Assembly (NCBI RefSeq): GCF_949628265.1
Contig: NC_088786.1
Location: 248,001-312,000 of the forward strand
Reading direction: 5' to 3'
Length of the DNA stretch: 64,000 nt
Source of the DNA: Cloeon dipterum
Lineage: Eukaryota > Arthropoda > Insecta > Ephemeroptera > Baetidae
The notes under the pieces were generated by a model. It worked only from the letters and a program-made list of their open reading frames with translations, was not told the origin of the DNA and did no database searches. This document shows positions 12,123-24,421 of the stretch, piece after piece. Position numbers and translations under genes: made by a program. Numbering within the stretch: the stretch's first letter is position 1; each line of letters begins with the position of its first letter.

Positions 12123-15100
12123 ATCCCATGACAAAGAATCGATATATTTGGTCTCGCTTTCTTGAATATCCATCAAATTTCAGATGATTGGTCGATCCCA
12201 TGACAAAGAATCGATAGTTTTGGTCTTGCTTTCTTGGAATTCCATCTAACTTCAGATGATTGGTCGATCCCATGAAAAAGAATCGATAGCGTTGGATTAA
12301 AATTCTTGAAATTCCATCAAACTTTAGATGATTGGTCGATCCCATAACAAAGAATCGAGAGTTTTGTTCTTGCGTTCTTGGAATTCAATTAAACTTCAAA
12401 TGATTGGTCGATCCCATGACAAAGAATCGATAGTTTTGTTCATGCGTTCTTAGAATTCAAACAAACTTCAGATGATTGGTCGATCCCATGACAAAGAATC
12501 AATAGTTTTGGTCTTGCGTTCTTAGAATTCAATCAAACTTCAGATGATTGATCGATCCCATGACAAAGAATCGATAGTTTTGTTCATGCGTTCTTGGAAA
12601 TCAATCAAACTTCAGATGATTGGTCGATCCCATGACAAAGAATCAATAGTTTTGGTCTTGCGTTTTTGGAAATCAATCAAACTTCAGATGATTGGTCGAT
12701 CCCATGAAACAGAATCGATAGTTTTGTTCTTGCGTTCCTTGAATTCAATCAAACTTCAGAAGATTGGTCGATCCCATGAAAAAGAATCGATAGCGTTGGA
12801 TAAAAATTCTTGGAATTCCATCAAACTTTAGTTGATTGGTCGATCCCATAACAAAGAATCGAGAGTTTTGTTCTTGCGTTCTTGGAATTCAATCAAACTT
12901 CACATGATTGGTCGATCCCATGACAAAGAATCGATAGTTTTGTTCTTGCATTCCTCGAATTCTATCAAACTTCAGAAGATTGGTCGATCCCATGACAAAG
13001 AATCGATATATTTGGTCTCGCTTTCTTGAATATCCATCAAACTTCAGATGATTGGTCGATCCCATATCAAAGAATCGAGAGTTTTGTTCTTGCGTTCTTG
13101 GAATTCAATCAAACTTCAGATGATTGGTCGATCCCATGACAAAGAATCGATAGTTTTGTTCTTGCGTTCCTCGAATTTAATCAAACTTCAGAAGATTGGT
13201 CGATCCCATGACAAAGAATCGATATATTTGGTCTCGCTTTCTTGAATATCCATCAAACTTCAGATGATTGGTCGATCCCATATCAAAGAATCGAGAGTTT
13301 TTGTCTTGCTTTCTTGGAATTCCATCTAACTTCAGATGATTGGTCGATCCCATGAAAAGAATCGATAGAGTTGGATTAAAATTCTTGGAATTCCATCAAA
13401 CTTTAGTTTATTGGTTGATCCCATTACAAAGAATCGAGAGTTTTGTTCTTGCGTTCTTGGAATTCAATTAAACTTCAGATGATTGGTCGATCCCATGACA
13501 AAGAATCGATAGTTTTGTTCATGCGTTCTTGGATATATATAAAACTTCAGATGATTGGTCCATCCCATGACAAAGAATCGAGAGTTTTGTTCTTGCGTTC
13601 TTGGAATTCATTCAAACTTCAGATGATTGGTCGATCCCATGACAAAGAATCAATAGTTTTGGTCTTGCGTGCTTGGAAATCAATCAAACTTCAGATGATT
13701 GGTCGATCCTATGACAAAGAATCGATATATTTGGTCTCGCTTTCTTGAATATCCATCAAACTTCAGATGATTGGTCGATCCCATGAAAAAGAATCGATAG
13801 CGTTGGATTAAAATTCTTGAAATTCCATCAAACTTTAGTTGATTGGTCGATCCCATAACAAAGAATCGAGAATTTTGTTCTTGCGATCTTGGAATTCAAT
13901 CAAACTTCAGATGATTGGTCGATCCCATGACAAAGAATCGATAGTTTTGTTCATGCGTTCTTAGAATTCAAACAAACTTCAGATGATTAGTCGATCCCAT
14001 GACAAAGAATCGATAGTTTTGGTCTCGCTTTCTTGAATATCCATCAAAATTCAGATGATTGGTCGATCCCATGACAAAGAATCAATAGTTTTGGTCTTGC
14101 GTGCTTGGAAATCAATCAAACTTCAGATGATTGGTCGATCCCATGACAAAGAATCGATAAATTTGGTCTCGCTTTCTTGAATATCCATCAAACATCAGAT
14201 GATTGGTCGATCCCATATCAAAGAATCGAGAGTTTTGTTCTTGCGTTCTTGGAATTCAAACAAACTTCAGATGATTGGTCGATCCCATGACAAAGAATCA
14301 ATAGTTTTGGTCTTGCTTTCTTGGAATTCCATCTAACTTCAGATGATTGGTCGATCCCATGACAAAGAATCGATAGTTTTGTTCATGCGTTCTTGGAAAT
14401 CAATCAAACTTCAGATGATTGGTCGATCCCATGACAAAGAATCGATAGAGTTGGATTCAAATTCTTGGAATTCCATCAAACTTCAGATGATTGGTAGATC
14501 CCATATCAAAGAATCGAGAGTTTTGTTCTTGCGTTCTTGGAATTCAATCAAACTTCAGATGATTAGTCGATCCCATGACAAGGAATCGATAGTTTTGTTC
14601 ATGCGTTCTTGGAATTCCATCAAACTTCAGTTGATTGGTCGATCCCATAACAAAGAATCGAGAGTTTTGTTCTTTCGTTCTTTGAATTCAATCAAACTTC
14701 AGATGATTGATCGATCCCATGACAAAGAATCGATATATTTGGTCTCGCTTTCTTGGATATCCATCAAACTTCAGATGATTGGTCGATCCTATATCAAAGA
14801 ATCGAGAGTTTTGTTCTTGCGTTCTTGGAATTCAATCAAACTTCAGATGATTGGTCGATCCCATGACAAAGAATCAATAGTTTTGGTCTTGCTTTCTTGG
14901 AATTCCATCTAACTTCAGATGATTGGTCGATCCCATATCAAAGAATCGATAGTTTTGTTCTTGCGTTCTTGGAATTCAATCAAACTTCAGATGATTGGTC
15001 GATCCCATGAAACAGAATCGATAGTTTTGTTCTTGCGTTCCTCGAATTCAATCAAACTTCAGAAGATTGGTCGATCCCATGAAAAAGAATCGATAGCGTT

Positions 15101-15997
15101 GGATAAAAATTCTTGGAATTCCATCAAACTTTAGTTGATTGGTCGATCCCATAACAAAGAATCGAGAGTTTTGTTCTTGCGTTCTTGGAATTCAATCAAA
15201 CTTCACATGATTGGTCGATCCCATGACAAAGAATCGATAGTTTTGTTCTTGCATCCTCGAATTCTATCAAACTTCAGAAGATTGGTCGATCCCATGACAA
15301 AGAATCGATATATTTGGTCTCGCTTTCTTGAATATCCATCAAACTTCAGATGATTGGTCGATCCCATATCAAAGAATCGAGAGTTTTGTTCTTGCGTTCT
15401 TGGAATTCAATCAAACTTCAGATGATTGGTCGATCCCATGACAAAGAATCGATAGTTTTGTTCTTGCGTTCCTCGAATTTAATCAAACTTCAGAAGATTG
15501 GTCGATCCCATGACAAAGAATCGATATATTTGGTCTCGCTTTCTTGAATATCCATCAAACTTCAGATGATTGGTCGATCCCATATCAAAGAATCGAGAGT
15601 TTTTGTCTTGCTTTCTTGGAATTCCATCTAACTTCAGATGATTGGTCGATCCCATGACAAAGAATCGATAGTTTTGTTCATGCGTTCTTAGAATTCAATC
15701 AAACTTCAGATGATTGATCGATCCCATGACAAAGAATCGATAGTTTTGTTCATGCGTTCTTGGATATATATAAAACTTCAGATGATTGGTCCATCCCATG
15801 ACAAAGAATCGAGAGTTTTGTTCTTGCGTTCTTGGAATTCATTCAAACTTCAGATGATTGGTCGATCCCATGACAAAGAAGCAATAGTTTTGGTCTTGCG
15901 TGCTTGGAAATCAATCAAACTTCAGATGATTGGTCGATCCTATGACAAAGAATCGATATATTTGGTCTCGCTTTCTTGAATATCCATCAAACTTCAG
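12123..15997 (+). repeat. Duplicated satellite segment, offset 4,893 bp, copy 2
   Basis: Second copy of the 7230-11104 segment, with the same monomer order and the same rare 71-bp variant at about 13353. The right part (14343-14912) contains the eight-monomer block that becomes the standard core module further right, so this segment links flank and core. Single-base differences from copy 1 include gatag at about 14950 where copy 1 has gagag, and a substitution of aatca by agca near 15880. Confidence 0.85.
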
Positions 15998-18900
15998 ATG
16001 ATTGGTCGATCCCATGACAAAGAATCGATAGTTTTGGTCTTGCTTTCTTGGAATTCCATCTAACTTCAGATGATTGGTCGATCCCATGAAAAAGAATCGA
16101 TAGCGTTGGATTAAAATTCTTGAAATTCCATCAAACTTTAGTTGATTGGTCGATCCCATAACAAAGAATCGAGAATTTTGTTCTTGCGTTCTTGGAATTC
16201 AATCAAACTTCAGATGATTGGTCGATCCCATGACAAAGAATCGATAGTTTTGTTCATGCGTTCTTAGAATTCAAACAAACTTCAGATGATTAGTCGATCC
16301 CATGACAAAGAATCGATAGTTTTGGTCTCGCTTTCTTGAATATCCATCAAAATTCAGATGATTGGTCGATCCCATGACAAAGAATCAATAGTTTTGGTCT
16401 TGCGTGCTTGGAAATCAATCAAACTTCAGATGATTAGTCGATCCCATGACAAGGAATCGATAGTTTTGTTCATGCGTTCTTGGAATTCCATCAAACTTCA
16501 GTTGATTGGTCGATCCCATAACAAAGAATCGAGAGTTTTGTTCTTTCGTTCTTTGAATTCAATCAAACTTCAGATGATTGATCGATCCCATGACAAAGAA
16601 TCGATATATTTGGTCTCGCTTTCTTGGATATCCATCAAACTTCAGATGATTGGTCGATCCCATATCAAAGAATCGAGAGTTTTGTTCTTGCGTTCTTGGA
16701 ATTCAATCAAACTTCAGATGATTGGTCGATCCCATATCAAAGAATCGAGAGTTTTGTTCTTGCGTTCTTGGAATTCAATCAAACTTCAGATGATTGGTCG
16801 ATCCCATGAAACAGAATCGATAGTTTTGTTCTTGCGTTCCTCGAATTCAATCAAACTTCAGAAGATTGGTCGATCCCATGAAAAAGAATCGATAGCGTTG
16901 GATAAAAATTCTTGGAATTCCATCAAACTTTAGTTGATTGGTCGATCCCATAACAAAGAATCAAGAGTTTTGTTCTTGCGTTCTTGGAATTCAATCAAAC
17001 TTCACATGATTGGTCGATCCCATGACAAAGAATCGATAGTTTTGTTCTTGCATCCTCGAATTCTATCAAATTCAGAAGATTGGTCGATCCCATGACAAAG
17101 AATCAATAGTTTTGGTCTTGCTTTCTTGGAATTCCATCTAACTTCAGATGATTGGTCGATCCCATATCAATGAATCGAGAGTTTTGTTCTTGCGTTCTTG
17201 GAATTCAATCAAACTTCAGATGATTGGTCGATCCCATGAAACAGAATCGATAGTTTTGTTCTTGCGTTCCTCGAATTCAATCAAACTTCAGAAGATTGGT
17301 CGATCCCATGAAAAAGAATCGATAGCGTTGGATAAAAATTCTTGGAATTCCATCAAACTTTAGTTGATTGGTCGATCCCATAACAAAGAATCGAGAGTTT
17401 TGTTCTTGCGTTCTTGGAATTCAATCAAACTTCACATGATTGGTCGATCCCATGACAAAGAATCGATAGTTTTGTTCTTGCATCCTCGAATTCTATCAAA
17501 CTTCAGAAGATTGGTCGATCCCATGACAAAGAATCGATATATTTGGTCTCGCTTTCTTGAATATCCATCAAACTTCAGATGATTGGTCGATCCCATATCA
17601 AAGAATCGAGAGTTTTGTTCTTGCGTTCTTGGAATTCAATCAAACTTCAGATGATTGGTCGATCCCATGACAAAGAATCGATAGTTTTGTTCTTGCGTTC
17701 CTCGAATTTAATCAAACTTCAGAAGATTGGTCGATCCCATGACAAAGAATCGATATATTTGGTCTCGCTTTCTTGAATATCCATCAAACTTCAGATGATT
17801 GGTCGATCCCATATCAAAGAATCGAGAGTTTTTGTCTTGCTTTCTTGGAATTCCATCTAACTTCAGATGATTGGTCGATCCCATGACAAAGAATCGATAG
17901 TTTTGTTCATGCGTTCTTAGAATTCAATCAAACTTCAGATGATTGATCGATCCCATGACAAAGAATCGATAGTTTTGTTCATGCGTTCTTGGAAATATAT
18001 AAAACTTCAGATGATTGGTCCATCCCATGACAAAGAATCGAGAGTTTTGTTCTTGCGTTCTTGGAATTCATTCAAACTTCAGATGATTGGTCGATCCCAT
18101 GACAAAGAATCAATAGTTTTGGTCTTGCGTGCTTGGAAATCAATCAAACTTCAGATGATTGGTCGATCCTATGACAAAGAATCGATATATTTGGTCTCGC
18201 TTTCTTGAATATCCATCAAACTTCAGATGATTGGTCGATCCCATGACAAAGAATCGATAGTTTTGGTCTTGCTTTCTTGGAATTCCATCTAACTTCAGAT
18301 GATTGGTCGATCCCATGAAAAAGAATCGATAGCGTTGGATTAAAATTCTTGAAATTCCATCAAACTTTAGTTGATTGGTCGATCCCATAACAAAGAATCG
18401 AGAATTTTGTTCTTGCGTTCTTGGAATTCAATCAAACTTCAGATGATTGGTCGATCCCATGACAAAGAATCGATAGTTTTGTTCATGCGTTCTTAGAATT
18501 CAAACAAACTTCAGATGATTAGTCGATCCCATGACAAAGAATCGATAGTTTTGGTCTCGCTTTCTTGAATATCCATCAAAATTCAGATGATTGGTCGATC
18601 CCATGACAAAGAATCAATAGTTTTGGTCTTGCGTGCTTGGAAATCAATCAAACTTCAGATGATTGGTCGATCCCATGACAATGAATCGATAAATTTGGTC
18701 TCGCTTTCTTGAATATCCATCAAACATCAGATGATTGGTCGATCCCATATCAAAGAATCGAGAATTTTGATCTTGCGTTCTTGGAATTCAATCAAACTTC
18801 AGATGATTGGTCGATCCCATGACAAAGAATCAATAGTTTTGGTCTTGCTTTCTTGGAATTCCATCTAACTTCAGATGATTGGTCGATCCCATGACAAAGA

Positions 18901-19952
18901 ATCGATAGTTTTGTTCATGCGTTCTTGGAAATCAATCAAACTTCAGATGATTGGTCGATCCCATGACAAAGAATCGAGAGTTTTGTTCTTGCGTTCTTGG
19001 AATTCAATCAAACTTCAGATGATTAGTCGATCCCATGACAAGGAATCGATAGTTTTGTTCATGCGTTCTTGGAATTCCATCAAACTTCAGTTGATTGGTC
19101 GATCCCATAACAAAGAATCGAGAGTTTTGTTCTTTCGTTCTTTGAATTCAATCAAACTTCAGATGATTGATCGATCCCATGACAAAGAATCGATATATTT
19201 GGTCTCGCTTTCTTGGATATCCATCAAACTTCAGATGATTGGTCGATCCCATATCAAAGAATCGAGAGTTTTGTTCTTGCGTTCTTGGAATTCAATCAAA
19301 CTTCAGATGATTGGTCGATCCCATATCAAAGAATCGAGAGTTTTGTTCTTGCGTTCTTGGAATTCAATCAAACTTCAGATGATTGGTCGATCCCATGAAA
19401 CAGAATCGATAGTTTTGTTCTTGCGTTCCTCGAATTCAATCAAACTTCAGAAGATTGGTCGATCCCATGAAAAAGAATCGATAGCGTTGGATAAAAATTC
19501 TTGGAATTCCATCAAACTTTAGTTGATTGGTCGATCCCATAACAAAGAATCGAGAGTTTTGTTCTTGCGTTCTTGGAATTCAATCAAACTTCACATGATT
19601 GGTCGATCCCATGACAAAGAATCGATAGTTTTGTTCTTGCATCCTCGAATTCTATCAAATTCAGAAGATTGGTCGATCCCATGACAAAGAATCAATAGTT
19701 TTGGTCTTGCTTTCTTGGAATTCCATCTAACTTCAGATGATTGGTCGATCCCATATCAAAGAATCGAGAGTTTTGTTCTTGCGTTCTTGGAATTCAATCA
19801 AACTTCAGATGATTGGTCGATCCCATGAAACAGAATCGATAGTTTTGTTCTTGCGTTCCTCGAATTCAATCAAACTTCAGAAGATTGGTCGATCCCATGA
19901 AAAAGAATCGATAGCGTTGGATAAAAATTCTTGGAATTCCATCAAACTTTAG

Positions 19953-22255
19953 TTGATTGGTCGATCCCATAACAAAGAATCGAGAGTTTTGTTCTTGCGT
20001 TCTTGGAATTCAATCAAACTTCACATGATTGGTCGATCCCATGACAAAGAATCGATAGTTTTGTTCTTGCATCCTCGAATTCTATCAAACTTCAGAAGAT
20101 TGGTCGATCCCATGACAAAGAATCGATATATTTGGTCTCGCTTTCTTGAATATCCATCAAACTTCAGATGATTGGTCGATCCCATATCAAAGAATCGAGA
20201 GTTTTGTTCTTGCGTTCTTGGAATTCAATCAAACTTCAGATGATTGGTCGATCCCATGACAAAGAATCGATAGTTTTGTTCTTGCGTTCCTCGAATTTAA
20301 TCAAACTTCAGAAGATTGGTCGATCCCATGACAAAGAATCGATATATTTGGTCTCGTTTTCTTGAATATCCATCAAACTTCAGATGATTGGTCGATCCCA
20401 TATCAAAGAATCGAGAGTTTTTGTCTTGCTTTCTTGGAATTCCATCTAACTTCAGATGATTGGTCGATCCCATGACAAAGAATCGATAGTTTTGTTCATG
20501 CGTTCTTAGAATTCAATCAAACTTCAGATGATTGATCGATCCCATGACAAAGAATCGATAGTTTTGTTCATGCGTTCTTGGATATATATAAAACTTCAGA
20601 TGATTGGTCCATCCCATGACAAAGAATCGAGAGTTTTGTTCTTGCGTTCTTGGAATTCATTCAAACTTCAGATGATTGGTCGATCCCATGACAAAGAATC
20701 AATAGTTTTGGTCTTGCGTGCTTGGAAATCAATCAAACTTCAGATGATTGGTCGATCCTATGACAAAGAATCGATATATTTGGTCTCGCTTTCTTGAATA
20801 TCCATCAAACTTCAGATGATTGGTCGATCCCATGACAAAGAATCGATAGTTTTGGTCTTGCTTTCTTGAAAATCAATCAAACTTCAGATGATTGGTCGAT
20901 CCCATGAAAAAGAATCGATAGCGTTGGATTAAAATTCTTGAAATTCCATCAAACTTTAGTTGATTGGTCGATCCCATAACAAAGAATCGAGAATTTTGTT
21001 CTTGCGTTCTTGGAATTCAATCAAACTTCAGATGATTGGTCGATCCCATGACAAATAATCGATAGTTTTGTTCATGCGTTCTTAGAATTCAAACAAACTT
21101 CAGATGATTAGTCGATCCCATGACAAAGAATCGATAGTTTTGGTCTCGCTTTCTTGAATATCCATCAAACTTCAGATGATTGGTCGATCCCATGACAAAG
21201 AATCAATAGTTTTGGTCTTGCGTGCTTGGAAATCAATCAAACTTCAGATGATTGGTCGATCCCATGACAAAGAATCGATAAATTTGGTCTCGCTTTCTTG
21301 AATATCCATCAAACATCAGATGATTGGTCGATCCCATATCAAAGAATCGAGAGTTTTGTTCTTGCGTTCTTGGAATTCAATCAAACTTCAGATGATTGGT
21401 CGATCCCATGACAAAGAATCAATAGTTTTGGTCTTGCTTTCTTGGAATTCCATCTAACTTCAGATGATTGGTCGATCCCATGACAAAGAATCGATAGTTT
21501 TGTTCTTGCGTTCTTGGAAATCAATCAAACTTCAGATGATTGGTCGATCCCATGACAAAGAATCGATAGAGTTGGATTCAAATTCTTGGAATTCCATCAA
21601 ACTTCAGATGATTGGTAGATCCCATATCAAAGAATCGAGAGTTTTGTTCTTGCGTTCTTGGAATTCAATCAAACTTCAGATGATTAGTCGATCCCATGAC
21701 AAGGAATCGATAGTTTTGTTCATGCGTTCTTGGAATTCCATCAAACTTCAGTTGATTGGTCGATCCCATAACAAAGAATCGAGAGTTTTGTTCTTTCGTT
21801 CTTTGAATTCAATCAAACTTCAGATGATTGATCGATCCCATGACAAAGAATCGATATATTTGGTCTCGCTTTCTTGGATATCCATCAAACTTCAGATGAT
21901 TGGTCGATCCCATATCAAAGAATCGAGAGTTTTGTTCTTGCGTTCTTGGAATTCAATCAAACTTCAGATGATTGGTCGATCCCATGACAAAGAATCAATA
22001 GTTTTGGTCTTGCTTTCTTGGAATTCCATCTAACTTCAGATGATTGGTCGATCCCATATCAAAGAATCGAGAGTTTTGTTCTTGCGTTCTTGGAATTCAA
22101 TCAAACTTCAGATGATTGGTCGATCCCATGAAACAGAATCGATAGTTTTGTTCTTGCGTTCCTCGAATTCAATCAAACTTCAGAAGATTGGTCGATCCCA
22201 TGAAAGAGAATCGATAGCGTTGGATAAAAATTCTTGGAATTCCATCAAACTTTAG
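19953..22255 (+). repeat. Canonical 32-monomer higher-order repeat unit (2,303 bp)
   Basis: One complete HOR copy of 32 monomers minus one base. The deletion is in the gcatcctcg monomer (marker at 20069). Monomers with gagag (or gagaat/gagagt) after gaatc start at 19953, 20168, 20384, 20600, 20960, 21320, 21608, 21752, 21896, 22040 and next at 22256. Their spacings are 3,3,3,5,5,4,2,2,2,3 monomers, summing to 32. Other core copies are this unit with blocks gained or lost. Unit boundaries are arbitrary; I used the monomer after the actttag ending. Confidence 0.85.
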
Positions 22256-23560
22256 TTGATTGGTCGATCCCATAACAAAGAATCGAGAGTTTTGTTCTTG
22301 CGTTCTTGGAATTCAATCAAACTTCACATGATTGGTCGATCCCATGACAAAGAATCGATAGTTTTGTTCTTGCATCCTCGAATTCTATCAAACTTCAGAA
22401 GATTGGTCGATCCCATGACAAAGAATCGATATATTTGGTCTCGCTTTCTTGAATATCCATCAAACTTCAGATGATTGGTCGATCCCATATCGAAGAATCG
22501 AGAGTTTTGTTCTTGCGTTCTTGGAATTCAATCAAACTTCAGATGATTGGTCGATCCCATGACAAAGAATCGATAGTTTTGTTCTTGCGTTCCTCGAATT
22601 TAATCAAACTTCAGAAGATTGGTCGATCCCATGACAAAGAATCGATATATTTGGTCTCGCTTTCTTGAATATCCATCAAACTTCAGATGATTGGTCGATC
22701 CCATATCAAAGAATCGAGAGTTTTGTTCTTGCGTTCTTGGAATTCAATCAAACTTCAGATGATTGGTCGATCCCATGACAAAGAATCGATAGTTTTGTTC
22801 TTGCGTTCCTCGAATTCAATCAAACTTCAGATGATTGGTCGATCCCATGACAAAGAATCGATAGTTTTGTTCATGCGTTCTTAGAATTCAATCAAACTTC
22901 AGATGATTGATCGATCCCATGACAAAGAATCGATAGTTTTGTTCATGCGTTCTTGGAAATCAATCAAACTTCAGATGATTGGTCGATCCCATGACAAAGA
23001 ATCAATAGTTTTGGTCTTGCGTTTTTGGAAATCAATCAAACTTCAGATGATTGGTCGATCCCATGAAACAGAATCGATAGTTTTGTTCTTGCGTTCCTCG
23101 AATTCAATCAAACTTCAGATGATTGGTCGATCCCATGACAAAGAATCGATAGAGTTGGATTCAAATTCTTGGAATTCCATCAAACTTCAGATGATTGGTA
23201 GATCCCATATCAAAGAATCGAGAGTTTTGTTCTTGCGTTCTTGGAATTCAATCAAACTTCAGATGATTAGTCGATCCCATGACAAGGAATCGATAGTTTT
23301 GTTCATGCGTTCTTGGAATTCCATCAAACTTCAGTTGATTGGTCGATCCCATAACAAAGAATCGAGAGTTTTGTTCTTTCGTTCTTTGAATTCAATCAAA
23401 CTTCAGATGATTGATCGATCCCATGACAAAGAATCGATATATTTGGTCTCGCTTTCTTGGATATCCATCAAACTTCAGATGATTGGTCGATCCCATATCA
23501 AAGAATCGAGAGTTTTGTTCTTGCGTTCTTGGAATTCAATCAAACTTCAGATGATTGGTC

Positions 23561-23564
23561 GATC
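23561..23564. repeat. Target site duplication, left of LTR copy 1
   Basis: GATC directly before the element. In an uninterrupted monomer the site reads ggtcgatcccat with a single GATC. Here GATC occurs on both sides, which is the footprint of a 4-bp staggered integration. Confidence 0.93.
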
Positions 23565-23744
23565 TGATGTGATGCAAGGGCAGGGGCGCTTTAAGGAGGT
23601 GGGGGATGAGGGTGCTAAGGGGATAACCTTCTTCTTTCTTAGGGGAGTAAAGCTACCGTCTCAAAAGACGACAGGCACAGGAAGGGGTTAACGTGGAGAA
23701 CGAGGAGAACGAGGAGGAGCTAGACGCAGGAGGAGAAAGGACCG

Positions 23745-23752
23745 TATAAAAA
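23745..23752 (+). promoter_or_regulatory. TATA box in LTR copy 1
   Basis: tataaaaa at LTR position 181-188, preceded by accg. It marks a likely RNA polymerase II start about 30 bp downstream, the U3/R border. Activity is unknown. Confidence 0.7.
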
Positions 23753-23974
23753 CCCGAACAAGGACGGAACGAGGAGAAGCGAAGTCCACGAGTTAAACGA
23801 GTAAGATCTCTGGAGCCAAGTAAATTCCTGTAACTGATTTTGTGTTTGTGTGGGCAGGCCGAAGTCGGACAGCGTAATTAGACAAGGTAGGAGATCACTT
23901 TTGGAGGGCTCGTGGGCAACGCCGAGGACTTCCGTCGCAGGGCCGTGCCGTGGACTTTAAGGTAGTTTTGGGCA

Positions 23975-24250
23975 GTAAGTTGTGGGCCGCCACTTAGGAA
24001 TCAATTTCAGATGTCGGCGAGTGAGCGGTCAGGCTGCTGCTAATTTCTGCCAGTTTCGGCAGTGGCGGAGCGACGTAGGGTTTATGGTCCAGAAGGGAGC
24101 GAGCGATATCAGTTCGGAGGCGTCGGAAGCGGAATTCTAGTGATCCGCGTTGTATTCTTTCTTGTGTACTGTTTAGAGTAAATTAATAAAGTCCAATTGT
24201 CTTGTTAAGTTGCGCGGGTTTAAATTTGGCTTTCCCTCCTTTGTGCGCAG
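23975..24250 (+). other. Candidate intron inside LTR copy 1
   Basis: A consensus-like 5' splice site, gca|GTAAGT, begins at 23975. A pyrimidine-rich tract ending in a CAG acceptor lies at 24231-24250 (tttccctcc then tgcgCAG). Splicing between them would remove the AATAAA signal at 24185. This is motif reading only; no transcript evidence is available. The same positions (LTR 411 and 686) exist in all four copies. Confidence 0.3.
24185..24190 (+). terminator. Polyadenylation signal in LTR copy 1
   Basis: AATAAA at LTR position 621-626, followed within 30 bp by a T/G-rich stretch (tgtcttgttaagttg). It is the expected R/U5 marker of an LTR. It would end transcripts that begin in this LTR or upstream satellite. 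Confidence 0.65.
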
Positions 24251-24417
24251 ACATTTTTAGGATATTTGCTCAAGGAATTTCTGAATTTGCTGCAGCTGGT
24301 GGTCGTAGAACCCACCGCGAGAAGAAAGGCTTTGTGCGTATAGGTATTGTCGGCCTGAGCTTAGGGAATTTTGAGTAATTTTTTCGAATTCTATTTATTT
24401 CTTTCTTTCTCGCAACA

Positions 24418-24421
24418 GATC
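24418..24421. repeat. Target site duplication, right of LTR copy 1
   Basis: GATC directly after the terminal CA; satellite continues as ccatgacaaag. The monomer is therefore cut in two by the LTR and resumes in register. Confidence 0.93.

Larger units (their letters stand above)
15998..23564 (+). repeat. Core HOR satellite, left of LTR copy 1
   Basis: Start of the homogenised core. A 2,589-bp, 36-monomer unit occurs in tandem (about 16430-19018 and 19019-21535; matches 16624/19213, 17148/19737, 17364/19953, 17939/20528). Each contains an internal six-monomer duplication of 430 bp (16718-17147 and 17148-17577 in the first). The last part, 22256-23564, is a rearranged HOR version that carries the LTR insertion at its right end. 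No genes. Confidence 0.85.
23565..24417 (+). mobile_element. Solo LTR, copy 1 (853 bp)
   Basis: A non-satellite 853-bp block begins TGATG and ends CAACA, an imperfect terminal inverted repeat with the TG...CA ends of LTRs. It is flanked by a 4-bp GATC duplication. It has a TATA box (23745-23752) and an AATAAA signal (24185-24190), so U3, R and U5 can be assigned roughly as 23565 to 23775, 23775 to 24210 and 24210 to 24417; the R limits are inference. No primer-binding site, gag, pol or second LTR follows; satellite resumes at once, so this is a solo LTR left by LTR-LTR recombination. A 4-bp duplication fits Ty3/Gypsy or BEL/Pao elements better than the usual 5 bp of Copia. A purine-rich stretch with repeated gaacgagga lies at 23695-23740. 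At LTR position 94 this copy has G (23658), shared with copy 2. Confidence 0.9.

Noticed and set aside
23692..23740. Purine-rich gaacgagga repeats as a polypurine tract for plus-strand priming.
   Set aside because: A polypurine tract lies just upstream of the 3' LTR, outside it. This stretch is about 130 bp inside the LTR, so it is more likely part of U3 regulatory sequence.
23565..24417. Interpretation of the 853-bp block as a host gene fragment, SINE or DNA transposon.
   Set aside because: TG...CA ends, 4-bp target duplication, a TATA box and an AATAAA in the right order fit an LTR. There is no long terminal inverted repeat, no poly(A) tail, no tRNA-like A and B boxes that I can recognise, and no long open frame of its own.
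23565..24417. CENP-B box or other named centromere protein motif in the LTR or monomers.
   Set aside because: I looked for the ttcg....a..cggg pattern and found no match in the standard monomer or the LTR. Absence by eye is not proof, but nothing supports a call.
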